Positions 63,023-64,000 of a stretch of 64,000 bases of DNA are shown piece after piece. The DNA is from Gracilaria gracilis (taxonomy: Eukaryota > Rhodophyta > Florideophyceae > Gracilariales > Gracilariaceae). Position 1 is the first letter of the stretch; each line of letters begins with the position of its first letter. The position numbers and the translations under genes were made by a program. The stretch is taken from the NCBI GenBank assembly GCA_030374805.1, contig JARGSG010000076.1, positions 62,001 through 126,000 on the forward strand. Reading direction: 5' to 3'. The notes beneath the pieces are model-generated. The model had not been told where the DNA came from. It did no database searches and was given only the letters and a program-made list of their open reading frames with translations.

Positions 63023-64000
63023 GGGCGGGTGATGGACTTGCTAGTGTGTTCTCAACTGGGGCGCACTGGGGTTTTGGGTACTGATTTGGCGCCCATATCT
63101 AGCGCTTAGTGTGGCGCTTTGGTGGGGGATAGAATTACTGAAAGGAGCTATATATTTGGCGTGGTGGCGTTCTGGTAATTTCTGCATTCACTCAATATCA
63201 AGCGCCAGCCCAACTTGGTGGGCAGCACCTTTCGAGAAACTACTCGAACGATAAACTGTTGTTGTAGACAGCCTGTGTTTCTTCATTCCCAGTAGTTCAA
63301 GAGAAGTATAAAATTTGCAGACAATTACACAACTTTCTTTGACTAGATAACACACTCAGTCATTTGCATCGTCCATTCTTTTCAATCCCACACCTTACAC
63401 CATATTTGTGAATTAAGCCGTACTCCTGCACATTAATTTTACTCTTCCGTTTATTACCTTCCAAAAAAGTTTAACATTAGATTATTTTAATGGTCTTAAA
63501 TCTGCTGTTTCTACAACAAAAAGTGAAATTTATATTTTACTATTAAACAAACTTGTTAACACTATATACTTTATATAACTATATACTATACAAATGTTTT
63601 CAAACTTATTTTCCTCTCTCTGGATTACTCTTTCCCTCTAAAGATTTCTTTACACCTCCCGATTAAAACGTCAAGCAATAAAACGTGTTTTTTCAACTGA
63701 AAACCTCAAACTGCCCGAAAACATCCACAATGCTTTTTATGTCACTTTTATTTTCTGAAAAACTTGTCTATGCCGGTCCTACATTTTCAAATACCAGTGT
63801 CACCTCACCTAAACCCTCAGTTCTAGCGCATCGCTCTGTTACCCTTGCGTGGTTTACCTTGTCAACTGAAAACAACAGATTTTGAAATTTTTCGTGTCTA
63901 GCACCGTCTTTTTGCCTACGTAATTTTCGTATCGCACGCAGTTTGTTACAATGGTAGATTCTGCGAACCAATAACGTTCTTCGTGTCGAAGCATGGCTAT
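63023..64000. other. AT-rich sequence, no gene seen
   Basis: Low-complexity AT-rich DNA, especially 63440-63620. The longest frames (63685-63885 +, 63768-63971 -) have no motifs. Confidence 0.5.

Noticed and set aside
1..64000. CRISPR array or bacterial operon
   Set aside because: No regular spacer-repeat array, and the gene structure and elements are eukaryotic.

Overview
The window looks like nuclear DNA of an intron-poor eukaryote. A multicellular red alga is my best guess, but it is an inference. It rests on single-exon genes packed tail to tail, a secreted vanadium-haloperoxidase/PAP2-type protein, tandem Sel1-repeat genes, and heavy invasion by Ty3/gypsy (chromodomain), Ty1/copia, Mutator, hAT and transposase-associated Myb/SANT relics. 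No organellar or bacterial gene organisation is seen, and no rRNA or confident tRNA gene was found.

Left third (1-14.2 kb): a decayed block whose reading frames are broken by scattered stops and frameshifts. It holds the C-terminal tail of a large transposase-like protein (+, 1-1140), a coiled-coil protein (-, 1451-3208), and a bacterial-type DNA N4/N6 methyltransferase joined to a SET-like domain (-, 4.5-7.45 kb). A cluster of three related ~70 bp hairpins follows (7.87-8.56 kb). A divergently oriented AT-hook plus 2-oxoglutarate/Fe(II)-oxygenase-like gene comes next (+, 8.85-11.6 kb), then an intact ketopantoate-reductase-like ORF (-, 12.0-12.7 kb) and a second coiled-coil relic (+, 13.2-14.2 kb). 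The methyltransferase-SET and oxygenase genes diverge from the hairpin cluster. They are the best candidate here for an undescribed element-borne chromatin/DNA-modification module.

Middle (15.86-37 kb): a degraded chromodomain-bearing Ty3/gypsy element (LTRs about 15861-16675 and 31237-32062) is split inside its chromodomain by a younger, oppositely oriented copia element (24527-29029, 272-bp LTRs, 'acagt' on both sides). Right of it lies a Mutator-like element with a MULE transposase and a separate Ulp1-protease/FLYWCH-like gene (33.1-37.0 kb).

Right half (39-63 kb): mostly intact host-like genes. In order: a secreted Cys-rich protein; a secreted vanadium-haloperoxidase-like protein with altered active-site positions; two LURP1/tubby-C-like paralogues (47.3 and 56.4 kb); two secreted six-cysteine paralogues (50.5 and 52.1 kb); a C2H2 protein with three 57-bp coding repeats (53.8 kb); and two Sel1-repeat paralogues (57.1-58.9 and 59.4-61.2 kb). 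Between them sit a 736-bp hAT-type non-autonomous element with a perfect 8-bp target duplication (43840-44575), three copies of a tRNA-related SINE-like sequence, and at the far right a possible PIF/Harbinger fragment next to a Myb/SANT-like fragment.

All product names come from reading motifs by eye; no database search was run.
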